Counted from the first letter of the stretch, positions 1 to 6,503 are shown. The stretch: 9,794 nucleotides of DNA from JANNAT01 sp031384605 (GCA_031384605.1 JANNAT010000043.1:1-9794), one strand, 5' to 3'. A program made the numbers and translations. The notes: a model not told the origin generated them from the sequence alone.

Positions 1-253
1 CTAGATCATCGGTACCTGGGTCAAACCCAAGTCCCTACTAAGCCGATATGCTGCGATACGACGCCGAAACGCCCAAACCGCCCACATATCTCTTCATCAT
101 TATACAAATTCAAAGAGCGCAGACACAAAACACACAGCGCACCCCATCTTCGGGCGCATCTGCCGACTTGTCTCCAGATATTCTGCGCGCCGGTCTTCGC
201 CGCCGCTTTCCGCTTCCAACCCGCCGCATCGTTGCGTCTTGTCGTCTTCGGTG
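1..253 (-). ncRNA. Probable pre-rRNA (rrn) leader, 5' part, running off the left edge
   Basis: Seen on the minus strand: a strong promoter-like pair upstream (260-288), then about 250 nt without a credible gene, containing a boxA-like sequence (108-119) followed by a stretch reading ATGAAGAGATATGTGGGCGG. Several short inverted repeats are present, for example CCTGGGT/ACCCAAG at 16-32 and ATCTG/CAGAT at 158-179. From memory, leaders in front of 16S rRNA in roseobacters carry GCTCTTTGA followed by the GAAGAGATATG...GGCGGTTTGG block, so I infer that a 16S gene begins a short distance left of position 1. No mature rRNA sequence is in the window. A 95-codon reading frame here has a composition unlike protein and no clear start site, so I do not call it a gene. 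Confidence 0.6.
108..119 (-). promoter_or_regulatory. boxA-like rRNA antitermination site
   Basis: The minus strand reads CGCTCTTTGAAT, matching the core GCTCTTT of bacterial rrn boxA (E. coli TGCTCTTTAACA), the site bound by NusB/NusE on nascent rRNA. An inverted repeat about 40 nt upstream (158-179, ATCTG...CAGAT with inner GAC/GTC) could be the accompanying boxB-like hairpin. Position about 135 nt after the predicted start is normal for an rrn leader. Confidence 0.5.
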
Positions 254-259
254 AGGCGG

Positions 260-288
260 TATCTAGGCCCCACCACCAAAACCCGCAA
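260..288 (-). promoter_or_regulatory. Probable rrn P1-type sigma-70 promoter
   Basis: On the minus strand the hexamers TTGCGG (288-283) and TAGATA (265-260) are separated by exactly 17 nt. The predicted transcription start is around 252-254. The region just downstream (ACCGCCTCACCGAAG) and the boxA further on fit a ribosomal RNA promoter. Upstream, 293-345 is rich in A and T tracts, as expected for UP-element-like contacts with the RNA polymerase alpha subunit. The hexamers and spacing are observed; the rRNA assignment is inferred from the leader that follows. Confidence 0.55.
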
Positions 289-397
289 GAGGAAAAAGCA
301 CCGTTCATGACGATTTTTTGTCAGGCTCAATATTTGTTGGGTTTTTTCGCAAATGCCAGTGCTTTGACGGCAAAGACGATACCAAACTTGTCCCCGA

Positions 398-418
398 TCA
401 GCCCCGCGGGGCGGCTGA
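398..418 (-). terminator. Possible hairpin terminator after the amidohydrolase
   Basis: Directly after the amidohydrolase stop (420-422 on the plus strand) the minus strand has TCAGCC ... GGCTGA, a 6-bp stem around a GC-rich 9-nt interior containing CCGCGG. No U-run follows, so it is not a classical intrinsic terminator. It lies between the end of the amidohydrolase gene and the rrn promoter, where separation of transcription units would be expected. Confidence 0.3.
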
Positions 419-419
419 A

Positions 420-2087
420 TTACACGAATCCTTGCCCGCGATGGGTGATCCGCCCGCCCGCGATGGTCAAAGCGATTCCCAGATCACCGATGTGTTCCGC
501 TGCCGCAGTCTGAATATCCCCGTCAATCAGCACCAGATCAGCAGCCATTCCAACCCGCAGCGTGCCGGTTAACCCGTCCATATGTGCGGCCCAAGCCCCC
601 CCTGCCGTATAGGCGTGCAAACTTTGCATCCGCGTCAACCGTTCATCCTGTGCGCCCACATATGGAACACGGGTCAGCGCCGCCTGTATCCCCCGCAGCA
701 CCGATACATCCGTCACCGGCCAATCGCTGGCAAAAGCCACGGGCGCGCCGTGATCTGTCAAACTGCGGCATAGATATGCATCGCTCCAGCGATCTGGCCC
801 GATGATCTGGGTCATCGTGGGTTCCAGCGGAAATTCCATCGCACCCGGCGCATGAGGGGGCTGCAGGCTGGCAGTGATGCCAAGCGCGCCCAGTCGCGGC
901 GCGTCCGACTGGTCGATCAATTCGATATGTTCAATGCGGTGGCGCGCATCGCGCTGCCCATTGGCCAGGGCTGCCGCCTGATATCCATCAATCGTTTGCC
1001 GCACAGCGCCGTCGCCAATGGCATGCACGGCGATCTGCAATCCGCGCCGGTCTATTTCGGTGCAAATCTCATTGAACCGCTGGGGCGCAAACAGCGGCTC
1101 TGACCTGTGCCCTGGCACCCCCGGATAATCACGCAGCATATAGGCCGTGCGACTGTCGACCACGCCGTCCATGAACATTTTGACAAACCCGCACGACAGC
1201 CAGTCATCGGCAAAGTCGCGGGTCATCGCATCGGCGCGGTCCAGTTCGGACAAGTCCATCTGTGGTTTGAAATGGAACGGCACTTTGACCCGCGCCGTCA
1301 GCCGCCCTTCATCGCGCAGTTCGGCCAGCAGCGCACAGGTATAGCGGTTGCCATCCATGTTAACCATTGATGTGATGCCATGGGCGGCACAATGCGCAAG
1401 CCCCGCCGCGATCTTGTCTTTGTCGCGGTTGCGCTGTGCAGCGTCGGGCCAAGGGTTTGGCTCGCCGCCCGTCGCGATACCCAGTTGCAAATGCGCTTCA
1501 CCCCCCAATGCCAGAACCGGGCCGAATGCCTCAAATTCGCGCAACTCGCCGGTGGCGGTGCCATCCGCGCCCATAACCACCTCGTGGCCATGCGGCATGG
1601 TGGCCCCGTGCAACAGGCCGGCTGCGGTAAGAGCTGCCGTATTGGCCCAAACAGTGTGATGATCGGGCGACATCAGGGTGATCGGGCGATCTGCGATCAC
1701 CTGATCCAAATCGTGCCGGGTCACCGGATGATCCAGAATCTGATAGGATGCGCCTTGGGCGATCAACAACGCCAATTCGGGATTGCGCGCGCCGTAACGC
1801 GCAAAGGCCTGGGTCAGCGCCTCAAGGCCGTGTATCCCGCCAATCTGCAACTGGGTCAGTTCCACCCCGCCCAGCACCAGATGCAAATGGCTTTCCACGA
1901 ACCCCGGAAGCAAACTGCGCCCGCCGGCGTCGATCACAATGCAGTCCATTCCGGCCATAGCCGCAACATCCGCCCGCAGCCCAACAGCCACGATCCTGCC
2001 CGCCGCAATTGCCACAGCTTCCGCCATGGGCTGGGCTGCGTCCATCGTCAGCACCCGCGCATTGGTGATAATCATATTCGCCGTCAT
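420..2087 (-). CDS. YtcJ-type metal-dependent amidohydrolase
   Basis: A 555-residue member of the amidohydrolase superfamily (Amidohydro_3/YtcJ group), predicted cytosolic, hydrolysing an amide or related C-N bond in an unidentified substrate. Visible signatures: N-terminal beta-sandwich strand MIITNARVLTMD, the metal-binding GFVESHLHL (His67, His69), candidate bridging lysine in CGFVKMFMDG (Lys303), HAIGDGAV (His355), RHRIEHIE (His387), and FASDWPV with the catalytic Asp455. The C-terminal GTLRVGMAADLVLID closes the sandwich domain as usual. Length is typical (about 540-570). The ATG at 2087 is preceded by GAAGG (2092-2096). A second ATG four codons in is possible. It lies 84 nt downstream of the ureohydrolase gene on the same strand, suggesting cotranscription and a role in using an organic nitrogen compound, but the substrate cannot be read from the sequence. 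Family assignment is firm; function is not. Confidence 0.92.
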   Translation of the reverse strand: MTANMIITNARVLTMDAAQPMAEAVAIAAGRIVAVGLRADVAAMAGMDCIVIDAGGRSLLPGFVESHLHLVLGGVELTQLQIGGIHGLEALTQAFARYGARNPELALLIAQGASYQILDHPVTRHDLDQVIADRPITLMSPDHHTVWANTAALTAAGLLHGATMPHGHEVVMGADGTATGELREFEAFGPVLALGGEAHLQLGIATGGEPNPWPDAAQRNRDKDKIAAGLAHCAAHGITSMVNMDGNRYTCALLAELRDEGRLTARVKVPFHFKPQMDLSELDRADAMTRDFADDWLSCGFVKMFMDGVVDSRTAYMLRDYPGVPGHRSEPLFAPQRFNEICTEIDRRGLQIAVHAIGDGAVRQTIDGYQAAALANGQRDARHRIEHIELIDQSDAPRLGALGITASLQPPHAPGAMEFPLEPTMTQIIGPDRWSDAYLCRSLTDHGAPVAFASDWPVTDVSVLRGIQAALTRVPYVGAQDERLTRMQSLHAYTAGGAWAAHMDGLTGTLRVGMAADLVLIDGDIQTAAAEHIGDLGIALTIAGGRITHRGQGFV

Positions 2088-2098
2088 GCTGCCTTCAG

Positions 2099-2171
2099 CC
2101 TTTCATTTTGGTGCAAATACTCCGGGGGAGTTGCGATTGCCAAAGGCTCTCACAGCGGGGGCAGCGCCCCC
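2099..2171 (-). repeat. Intergenic hairpin element between ureohydrolase and amidohydrolase genes
   Basis: The spacer contains two compact palindromes. The first abuts the ureohydrolase stop codon: GGGGGC-AGC-GCCCCC (2157-2171, perfect 6-bp stem). The second is ACTCC-GGG-GGAGT (2119-2131, 5-bp stem). On the minus strand the second one continues as ATTTGCACCAAAATGAAAGG. From memory, this layout (G5C...GC5 hairpin, then CTCCCCCGGAGTATTT and an A-rich tail) recurs between genes in many Rhodobacteraceae genomes, which I could not check here. It may act as a transcription attenuator or mRNA-end stabiliser between the two genes. No long U-run is present. Confidence 0.5.
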
Positions 2172-3152
2172 TTACCCTTTCGCCGCCACACCTTGCGCCA
2201 TCACACATAACATTTCAAACATCAGCGATACCCCCAGCCAGGCCGTGCCGCCAGACGCATCAAAGGGCGGCGATACTTCGACCAGATCGGCCCCGATCAC
2301 CTTGACCCCCGCCAACCCCCGCGCCACCTGCAAGGCTTGCCAACTGCTCGGCCCGCCAACTTCGGGTGTGCCGGTGCCGGGCGCAAAGGTTGGGTCGACA
2401 AAGTCGATATCATAAGTGACATAGGTATCCCCCGCGCCCACAACCGCGCGCGCCTCTGCCATCACATCATCGGCCCCGCGCGCATGGAACTCGGCAATCG
2501 GAATGATGCGGATGCCGTTTGCGGCGGCAAAATCCCAGTCGTCGCGCCCATACGCCGTGCCGCGCACCCCGATGATGACATAGCGTTTGGGGTCCAGCAG
2601 CCCCTCTTCGACAGCGCGGCGAAACGGGGTGCCGTGGTTATAGCGCGACGTGCCGAAATAGACGTCGTTCAGATCGGTGTGGCTGTCGAACTGGATCATG
2701 CTGAGTGGGCGCTTGGCACCCAGCGCACGCAAAATCGGCAACGTGCACAGATGATCGCCGCCCGCCGTCAGCGGCAGAATTCCAGCCGCATGAACACGGG
2801 CATAAAACGCCTGCATCCGCACCAGACTGTCCATCAGATCGCCCGGATTTGGCGCGACATCGCCCAGATCGGCACACCGCGCCAGATCAAACGGGGCTAC
2901 CCAGGTGGCCCCATTCACCGCCCGGATCATGGTTGATGTATCGCGCAACTGGCGCGGCCCGTGACGCGCACCGGGGCGGTTGGTGGTGCCGCCATCCCAG
3001 GGCGCGCCGATCAGCCCGATCTGCACCTCGCGCAGGCGCGGATGATCCAATCCGACATGCGGCAAGCGCATAAATGTCGGTATGCCTGCGAATCGCGGCA
3101 GATCAAACCCTGACACGGGCCTAAAGAACCCATCCCCCTTGGCGGTGGTCAC
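2172..3152 (-). CDS. speB: Ureohydrolase (agmatinase / guanidino-acid hydrolase family)
   Basis: A 326-residue arginase-superfamily enzyme that releases urea from a guanidino compound using a two-manganese centre. All metal ligands are visible: GGDH (His134), FDSHTD (Asp156, His158, Asp160) and YDIDFVDP (Asp248, Asp250), followed by the family signature FAPGTGTPEVGG. HGTPFRRAVEEG (173-184) and LVEVSPPFD (290-298) are typical of agmatinases and of guanidinobutyrase/guanidinopropionase relatives, so the exact substrate (agmatine or a guanidino acid) is open and the symbol is tentative. Start choice: an in-frame ATG at 3191 would add 13 residues but has no ribosome site. The GTG at 3152 has a textbook AGGGGAG (3161-3167) 8 nt upstream, so I prefer it. 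The amidohydrolase gene follows on the same strand after the 84-nt hairpin spacer. No convincing promoter hexamers were found in the 3192-3315 region. Confidence 0.9.
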   Translation of the reverse strand: MTTAKGDGFFRPVSGFDLPRFAGIPTFMRLPHVGLDHPRLREVQIGLIGAPWDGGTTNRPGARHGPRQLRDTSTMIRAVNGATWVAPFDLARCADLGDVAPNPGDLMDSLVRMQAFYARVHAAGILPLTAGGDHLCTLPILRALGAKRPLSMIQFDSHTDLNDVYFGTSRYNHGTPFRRAVEEGLLDPKRYVIIGVRGTAYGRDDWDFAAANGIRIIPIAEFHARGADDVMAEARAVVGAGDTYVTYDIDFVDPTFAPGTGTPEVGGPSSWQALQVARGLAGVKVIGADLVEVSPPFDASGGTAWLGVSLMFEMLCVMAQGVAAKG

Positions 3153-3270
3153 TGCCTGCACTCCCCTTTGGAAACGATTCCCTCGGGCCATCTGATCAAA
3201 TCTATGTGCGCTTGTCAGCCGATCCCCGACGGCAATAGCCGCTTTACGACACCATCAACCACAGGCAGGG

Positions 3271-3299
3271 TTGACCAAGCGGCGGTGATACGTCCTTAT
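3271..3299 (+). promoter_or_regulatory. Possible promoter of the bactofilin gene
   Basis: TTGACC (3271-3276) and CCTTAT (3294-3299) are 17 nt apart. The -35 is good and the -10 matches the consensus at only three of six positions. A start near 3306 would give a 5' UTR of about 120 nt that contains the whole inverted-repeat element at 3316-3416. A copy of CAACCACAG lies on each side (3256-3264 and 3305-3313), purpose unknown. Confidence 0.3.
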
Positions 3300-3315
3300 C
3301 GCGCCAACCACAGCC

Positions 3316-3416
3316 TAAAGCGGTTCAGATTTGATCTGAATCGCACATCGCTGCCTCTCGCTCTGCTTTGACGCGTTTTCCAACACGCGTGATGCCATAA
3401 AACCTGAACCGCTCTA
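3316..3416. repeat. Composite inverted-repeat element upstream of bactofilin
   Basis: The element is bounded by a perfect 10-bp inverted repeat, AGCGGTTCAG (3319-3328) and CTGAACCGCT (3404-3413). The left arm also forms an adjacent 11-bp hairpin: GCGGTTCAGAT (3320-3330), loop TTG, ATCTGAATCGC (3334-3344), with one G-T pair. The interior contains ACGCGT twice (3371-3376 and 3385-3390), giving a third stem with an 8-nt loop. The short-range and long-range pairings of the left arm exclude each other. The right end touches the bactofilin ribosome site (AAGGGG, 3416-3421). Sequences with such AGAGCGGTTCAG-like ends and an interior AAAACGCGTCAAAGC recur between genes of alphaproteobacteria as far as I recall, so it may be a dispersed repeat rather than a gene-specific regulator. 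Confidence 0.6.
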
Positions 3417-3428
3417 AGGGGTGCACCA

Positions 3429-3806
3429 ATGTTCTCGAAAACCGCTGATCCAACTGGTGCGCCGCCGCGCCCCGCCTCGGGCAACGTCAGCAGCAACAAC
3501 CGCTCTATCTTGTCGTCAGATTTGAAAATCACTGGCGAGATCACTTCGACTGGCACGATCGAAGTGCTGGGTGAAGTGGATGGCACGGTGTCGGCCATCG
3601 GGTTGATCATCGGGGCCGAAGGCCGGGTGACAGGGCAGGTAAATGCCGAAACCGTCGAAGTGAAAGGCCGCCTGGATGGCCGCGTCGAAAGCCTGTCTTT
3701 CACCTTGCGCGCGGCGGCAACCGTTGCAGCCGATGTCAGTTATGCCACCCTAGTGATCGAAAGCGGCGCACAGATCGAAGGCCGCTTTAGCAAGGTCAAG
3801 GCCTGA
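3429..3806 (+). CDS. Bactofilin (polymer-forming cytoskeletal protein)
   Basis: A 125-residue bactofilin (DUF583 family). These proteins self-assemble without nucleotide into filaments through a right-handed beta-helix and act as scaffolds for cell-wall enzymes, stalks or polar structures. Seen: a short flexible Pro/Ser/Asn-rich N-tail (about 1-25), then the core with repeating hydrophobic-Gly strands, including ITGEITSTGTIEVLGEVDG, IIGAEGRVTGQV and VEVKGRLDGRVES, and the ending LVIESGAQIEGRF at about residues 108-120, which is the usual family close. There is no transmembrane segment; membrane contact, if any, would be through the N-tail. The ATG at 3429 has AAGGGG 7 nt upstream. Bactofilin genes are often beside an M23 peptidase gene, but none is here. 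The inverted-repeat element ends at its ribosome site, which could affect expression. Confidence 0.93.
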   Translation: MFSKTADPTGAPPRPASGNVSSNNRSILSSDLKITGEITSTGTIEVLGEVDGTVSAIGLIIGAEGRVTGQVNAETVEVKGRLDGRVESLSFTLRAAATVAADVSYATLVIESGAQIEGRFSKVKA

Positions 3807-3818
3807 TCTTTCGGGTTT

Positions 3819-3838
3819 GGTGCGCCTAAAGGCACACC
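3819..3838 (+). terminator. Hairpin after bactofilin, possible terminator
   Basis: Twelve nt after the bactofilin stop, GGTG-C-GCCT and AGGC-A-CACC form an interrupted stem with one C/A mismatch and a very tight loop. No U-run follows (CTACAAGC), so termination by this hairpin alone is uncertain. The rest of the 166-nt spacer up to 3972 shows no clear promoter hexamers and no small gene with a ribosome site. Confidence 0.35.
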
Positions 3839-3972
3839 CTACAAGCAATTTCCTTCGCCGGTGACGGGCCTTTGGGCAGAAGCCTTCGGCGGGAGAATTT
3901 CGGCCAACGTGAAATCCGTGTTTTGTCTGAAGTGCCGCAGTTTGCTCTCAATCTGGACGCAGGGAAAAATTG

Positions 3973-4761
3973 ATGACCGATCCGATCTTGCTGCGCCGTG
4001 ACGCGGGCCATATCGCCACTTTGACGCTGAATACCCCCCACAGCCTGAACGCATTGTCCGCAGCAATGATTGCCGCTTTGCAGGTGCAAATCGCGGCGTT
4101 AGCTGCAGATGCCTCGATCCGCGTGGTGATCTTGCGCGGCGCGGGCAAGGCATTTTGCGCCGGTCACGATCTGAAAGAGATGCAGGCTGCCCGGGGCACC
4201 GCTGATCAGGGGCGCGGCTATTTCACCGGGCTGTTTAACGATTGTGCCGCGATGATGCAGGCGTTGGTCGCCCTGCCCCAGCCGGTGGTCGCGGCAGTGC
4301 ACGGCATTGCCACGGCGGGTGGATGCCAGTTGGCCGCCAGTTGCGATATGATCGTGGCCGCAGATACCGCCCGTTTTGGGGTGAACGGCGTGAACATCGG
4401 TCTGTTTTGCTCTACCCCCATGGTGGCGTTGACCCGCAAAGTGCCCCCTGCCGTGGCGTTTGAGATGCTGACCACCGGCGACTTCATCTCTGCCGCCCGC
4501 GCCCGCGAGGTGGGATTGGTCAATCGTATCACCTCGGCTGAGGCGTTGGAGCATGACACCAACGCGCTTGCCGAAATCCTTGCCGCAAAACTGGTTTCGG
4601 CGGTTCGCGTTGGCAAAGCCGCGTTTTATGCCCAGGCGGCGCTGTCTATGGCTGATGCTTATGCCCATACCGGGCAAGTGATGGTTGAAAACATGCTGGT
4701 GCCCGATACCGACGAAGGCATCACCGCCTTTCTAGAAAAGCGCGCGCCGAACTGGGGCTGA
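3973..4761 (+). CDS. Crotonase-fold protein, ECHDC3-like (enoyl-CoA hydratase/isomerase family)
   Basis: A 262-residue single-domain crotonase. Seen: GAGKAFCAGHDLKEM (57-70), the CoA-binding and first oxyanion-hole segment, HGIATAGGCQLAASCD (110-125) with the second oxyanion glycine, and FGVNGVNIGLFCSTPMVAL (135-153). The FCSTP block and the VP..VAFEMLTTGDFISA segment resemble the ECHDC3 subgroup. Compared with classical crotonase, the two catalytic glutamates are replaced: Gln119 stands where Glu144 is expected and Gly139 where Glu164 is expected, so hydration of enoyl-CoA by the standard mechanism is doubtful. The true reaction is unknown; an acyl-CoA or thioester substrate is likely because the CoA-binding fold is intact. 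The start is the ATG at 3973 with AGGGA (3961-3965) upstream; a TTG one codon earlier is less likely. It stands alone on its strand, converging on the deacetylase-like gene. Confidence 0.9.
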   Translation: MTDPILLRRDAGHIATLTLNTPHSLNALSAAMIAALQVQIAALAADASIRVVILRGAGKAFCAGHDLKEMQAARGTADQGRGYFTGLFNDCAAMMQALVALPQPVVAAVHGIATAGGCQLAASCDMIVAADTARFGVNGVNIGLFCSTPMVALTRKVPPAVAFEMLTTGDFISAARAREVGLVNRITSAEALEHDTNALAEILAAKLVSAVRVGKAAFYAQAALSMADAYAHTGQVMVENMLVPDTDEGITAFLEKRAPNWG

Positions 4762-4779
4762 CACCTTCGCCGCCGCAGT

Positions 4780-6447
4780 TCAGTCGACCGACAACACCGC
4801 CGTTGCGGGCGCCAGTGTCACCGACGATGCCCGGCCTTCGATTGTCCATTCCATCAGGGCCGCGATCGTTTCGGGCCTTGTGTCGCCCAGCACCATCACC
4901 CGGCCCTCTTGTGCGGCTTTGAACGCGGCGCGGTCAAGGTAGCGGCGGATCAGGGGCAGATCTTCACCTGCTGCGTCCAACTGGCGAAAGATTGTCGCCG
5001 CTGGCACGTCTTCGCGTCGCGCCACCTGATCGGCGGCGTTCAAGCCGCGGTTAAAGGTGATCAACCCGCGGCCTTGGGTTTTCACAACAGGCACCACCAG
5101 ACTGGCCAGCGGGCGGTCATCCTGAAAGCCGCCAACAGCCATATCCATTACGGCCACGGCCTGCGGTAACATGGCTGCCAACGATTGAAAGGTTTGCTCC
5201 AGATCCGAGGCTTGCGCGCCCGGCGGGATGCCCGTGGCCAGCATGATCACCTCTTGCCCCGCTGCCCGGTAAATCGCGGCAACTTCGGCGGCGTTCGGGG
5301 CCAAAGGATCAATCACAAAACTGACCGGGAACGGCAGCGCAGCCAATGCGGCGCGATCAAGGTCTGCCCCCCCGGTATCGCGCAAGATCACCGCAAACAG
5401 CGGTTTGCCCGACGGATTGTCAAACTGGCGTGCAAATTGTTGCACGGGGGGCGAGTCGATGGGGGGCAAAGCGGGGTCAGCCGCGTCGGCGGGCTGATCG
5501 CCAATGCGCGGCAAGCGGCCGGTGGTTACCGCTTCGGCGGAGCTGGTCACCGACGCATCGGGCAAAAACGTCGACGGCTGATCTTTGGCAATCAGGCTGG
5601 GGGCCGGTTCTGGCGGGGCCACCGGTTGCAGCACCGCAACATCCGCCTTTGGCGCGGGATCAGCTTCGCCAACCTTTGCCGTCGCAGGGTTTTCGGTGGC
5701 AGGCGCATCGGCAGTGATTTGCGGCAAAGGGGCTGGTTGGTCAACCGGCGCGTCGGGCACAATCGTCGCCGGGGCAGGATTGGCGTTGATTTGCGGGGCG
5801 GCGTCCAGCAACGCCTCGGGCGCAGGCGGCGGCGCGTCTGCGGCGGCGGGGGCTGCATCGGTTTGATCAGCCGCAGGCACAGTGGCGGGCGGCGCAACCA
5901 CTTGTGCAGGATCAACGGTCTTGGCCGGAAGCGGCCCAACCGCGCCCACCTTGGGCGCGTCCAGCGCCGCCGGGGCATCGTCAACGCTGGGCGGCGCGGT
6001 ATTGGCGGCAGGCGCATCAACCGCATCGCCAAGGGCAAGTTGATCATCACTGACGTCTGCGGCTGGCAATGCCGCAGGTAGCGGTTCCACGGGCGCGGGC
6101 ACTTGTGGGTCCGGCGACACCTTGGGTTCGGCTGCTGCGGGTTCTGCCGCCGAAGGCTTGGCCGGGGATACGGCAGGCAGTTCGGGTGGCGCGGCATCTG
6201 CCACCGTTGCGGGCGCGGGTGTTATCTTGGTGGGTGCCGCAGGGGCAAGTTCGGCTTTTGGCACGCCGGGTTCTGCGACCTCTGGCATCGCCGCAGGCTT
6301 TGCTGGCGCGGCATCGCCCGCCGCCGCCGCATCAGCACCAACGCTCTGCACCGGCACTGGCAGCGGTGCCACTTGCGATACCACCGCCAGACCGACGCCC
6401 GCCACCACCACGCCCCAAAGCGTGCCTGCCACAAAGTTACGGATCAC
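4780..6447 (-). CDS. Membrane-anchored divergent polysaccharide deacetylase (DUF610/YibQ-like)
   Basis: About 555 residues with three parts: an N-terminal membrane segment (about 5-27, VAGTLWGVVVAGVGLAVV), an Ala/Pro/Asp-rich low-complexity linker (about 30-340), and a C-terminal domain (about 349-555) of the divergent polysaccharide deacetylase type. The domain starts PLFAVILRDTGGADLD, continues VSFVIDPLAPNAAEVAAIYRAAG and ends with GDTRPETIAALMEW. It would sit in the periplasm, tethered to the inner membrane by the linker. YibQ-like proteins are linked to cell-envelope work, but no activity is assigned here. The usual metal-site residues look degraded: the VIDD motif is ILRD, and the NHMGS-like motif reads DMAVGG without histidine. 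Start: GTG at 6447 has GGAG (6455-6458) 7 nt upstream and gives an N-terminus like relatives. A TTG at 6468 (GAGG upstream) would add seven residues. The stop lies 18 nt from the converging crotonase stop. Confidence 0.82.
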   Translation of the reverse strand: MIRNFVAGTLWGVVVAGVGLAVVSQVAPLPVPVQSVGADAAAAGDAAPAKPAAMPEVAEPGVPKAELAPAAPTKITPAPATVADAAPPELPAVSPAKPSAAEPAAAEPKVSPDPQVPAPVEPLPAALPAADVSDDQLALGDAVDAPAANTAPPSVDDAPAALDAPKVGAVGPLPAKTVDPAQVVAPPATVPAADQTDAAPAAADAPPPAPEALLDAAPQINANPAPATIVPDAPVDQPAPLPQITADAPATENPATAKVGEADPAPKADVAVLQPVAPPEPAPSLIAKDQPSTFLPDASVTSSAEAVTTGRLPRIGDQPADAADPALPPIDSPPVQQFARQFDNPSGKPLFAVILRDTGGADLDRAALAALPFPVSFVIDPLAPNAAEVAAIYRAAGQEVIMLATGIPPGAQASDLEQTFQSLAAMLPQAVAVMDMAVGGFQDDRPLASLVVPVVKTQGRGLITFNRGLNAADQVARREDVPAATIFRQLDAAGEDLPLIRRYLDRAAFKAAQEGRVMVLGDTRPETIAALMEWTIEGRASSVTLAPATAVLSVD

Positions 6448-6503
6448 CTGTGCACTCCATCGCCTCAATCACGTCCTCGCCTGCGGTATGGCGTCACTTA
6501 CCC

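Noticed and set aside
21..308. 95-codon and shorter frames in the left end region
   Set aside because: Features of an rRNA leader (promoter, boxA, inverted repeats) explain the region better; the peptides are Trp/Arg-rich and look like no protein.
1380..2210. 276-codon open frame on the plus strand
   Set aside because: It lies opposite the well-supported amidohydrolase gene, has no ribosome site, and its composition (His/Gln/Arg-rich) is typical of the antisense of a GC-rich gene.
3807..3972. Possible riboswitch or small RNA in the gap before the crotonase gene
   Set aside because: Only short GC hairpins are seen, with no match to a riboswitch core I know and no promoter or U-tract terminator defining a transcript.
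5185..6081. 298-codon open frame on the plus strand, Gly/Arg-rich
   Set aside because: It is the complement of the Ala/Pro linker of the deacetylase-like gene; the low-complexity codons (GCG, CCG) give stop-free antisense frames.
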